Below, piece by piece: positions 63,579-64,000 of a DNA stretch of 64,000 nt. Where the stretch lies: assembly GCF_900103665.1 (NCBI RefSeq), contig NZ_FNGY01000011.1, forward strand, positions 186,001 to 250,000. Direction: 5' to 3'. Within the stretch, counting starts at the first letter, position 1. Every line of letters starts with the position of its first letter. The position numbers and the translations under genes are program-made. This stretch comes from Pedobacter steynii (lineage in GTDB: Bacteria; Bacteroidota; Bacteroidia; Sphingobacteriales; Sphingobacteriaceae). The notes under the pieces are model-generated. The model was not told the origin of the DNA. It saw nothing but the letters and a program-made list of their open reading frames with translations, and made no database searches.

Positions 63579-64000
63579 TTAGTTCTGAACACCTCCCATT
63601 CCACCTTGATCTTCTTTCTTCAAATCGTCATTCTTAACACCTTTCTTAGGCTGGGTGAATTTCAATTTACCGAAGTTATAGCTCAGGTTGATTCCGAAGG
63701 AACGCAATGGGTAATGAATGTTTGTTTTTTGCTCGTAGGTGTCCCCCTGAGCGTTCTTCCCGTTATTTACGGTATTGATCACCAGGTCACGGCTAAATGG
63801 ATTCAACACGTTCAAGCCAATTGTAGCCTTTTTCTTCCAGATTTCTTTCTTCAATGCTCCGCCGTAAAAATACATTGCATCCGTTTTCCCCTGAAATGTA
63901 CGACGTGGAGAATTAATGACTCCCCAGATCTCCGTATTCCAGCCACCTGGGAAAGCATAGGCAGAACGGGCAAATGCGGTATAATTCAGAAATGTACCCG
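63579..64000 (-). CDS. Outer-membrane beta-barrel protein, C-terminal part (5' end outside window)
   Basis: The minus-strand frame is open from base 64000 to the stop at 63579 (140 codons), so only the C-terminus is visible. Upstream of the Met at 63875 the frame reads on without a stop (ARSAYAFPGGWNTEIWGVIN, SPRRTFQGKTDAMYF). The KKEIWKKKATIGLNVLNPF and FGINLSYNFGKLKF strands, with the polar GG tail DDLKKEDQGGMGGVQN, match the beta-barrel of the 'outer membrane protein beta-barrel family' (OMP_b-brl_3), which often carries an N-terminal regulatory-like domain. Ligand unknown. Confidence 0.8.
   Translation of the reverse strand, partial: GTFLNYTAFARSAYAFPGGWNTEIWGVINSPRRTFQGKTDAMYFYGGALKKEIWKKKATIGLNVLNPFSRDLVINTVNNGKNAQGDTYEQKTNIHYPLRSFGINLSYNFGKLKFTQPKKGVKNDDLKKEDQGGMGGVQN

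Overview
The window looks like a chromosomal stretch of a Sphingobacteriaceae bacterium (Bacteroidota), most like Pedobacter. The reasons are three SusC/SusD pairs, an ECF sigma/FecR/TonB-receptor unit, the Bacteroidota cluster rpmB-rpmG-DUF4295-ftsY-rimO, the cluster parA-parB-DUF5683-dapB-lepB, a DUF6266 protein, BshC, and a promoter of the TTG-N20-TAnnTTTG type. The genus is inferred from gene families, not from a database search. There is no CRISPR array, insertion sequence, prophage or integron, and only one RNA gene is clear (tRNA-Ala).

Layout. 1-2431: C-terminal part of an HSP90-like ATPase followed by its TPR-like partner. 2521-5190: glutaminyl-peptide cyclotransferase, an exported alpha/beta hydrolase and a small exported protein. 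5333-11431 (minus): ECF sigma factor, FecR anti-sigma, STN-domain TonB receptor and a lipoprotein, forming one cell-surface signalling and uptake unit. 11670-11743: tRNA-Ala(GGC). 12232-20678: accessory genes, namely an unknown small protein with a tandem RmlC-like cupin protein, a metallophosphoesterase pair, DUF6266, a DUF4304-like protein, and a run of AraC regulator, ankyrin lipoprotein, amidohydrolase and orphan response regulator. 20727-25489 (minus): a stand-alone SusC/SusD pair with three CpG-centred, LacI-type operator-like sites upstream.

26046-40993 is mostly core metabolism: lpxB, a small membrane protein and surE; a two-domain M16 peptidase; CsbD; a thioredoxin-fold lipoprotein without CXXC; acs; then rpmB-rpmG-DUF4295-ftsY-rimO-bshC and an LDH2-type dehydrogenase. 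40997-42918 (minus) holds a redoxin and a cytochrome c/copper-monooxygenase-like protein. 42985-56127 (minus) holds two tandem paralogous cassettes of ROK regulator-SusC-SusD with no carbohydrate enzymes. 56324-60675 (minus) is parA-parB-DUF5683-dapB-lepB. The right end has an FMN reductase, an unknown protein, an OppA-like lipoprotein and the end of an outer-membrane beta-barrel protein that runs off the edge.

The points most worth following are: (i) the duplicated ROK-SusC-SusD cassettes, which share one 14-bp motif at nearly the same distance from each susC and another motif at each ROK start; (ii) the redoxin plus cytochrome/PHM-like pair, which looks like a split version of a fused protein; (iii) the orphan tandem cupin with its small partner; (iv) the HSP90-like/TPR pair; and (v) a terminator-like hairpin, antisense to the leader of the TonB receptor, that could end a small RNA. 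Many starts were moved from TTG codons to downstream ATGs where signal peptides or family alignments support this; these are noted gene by gene.
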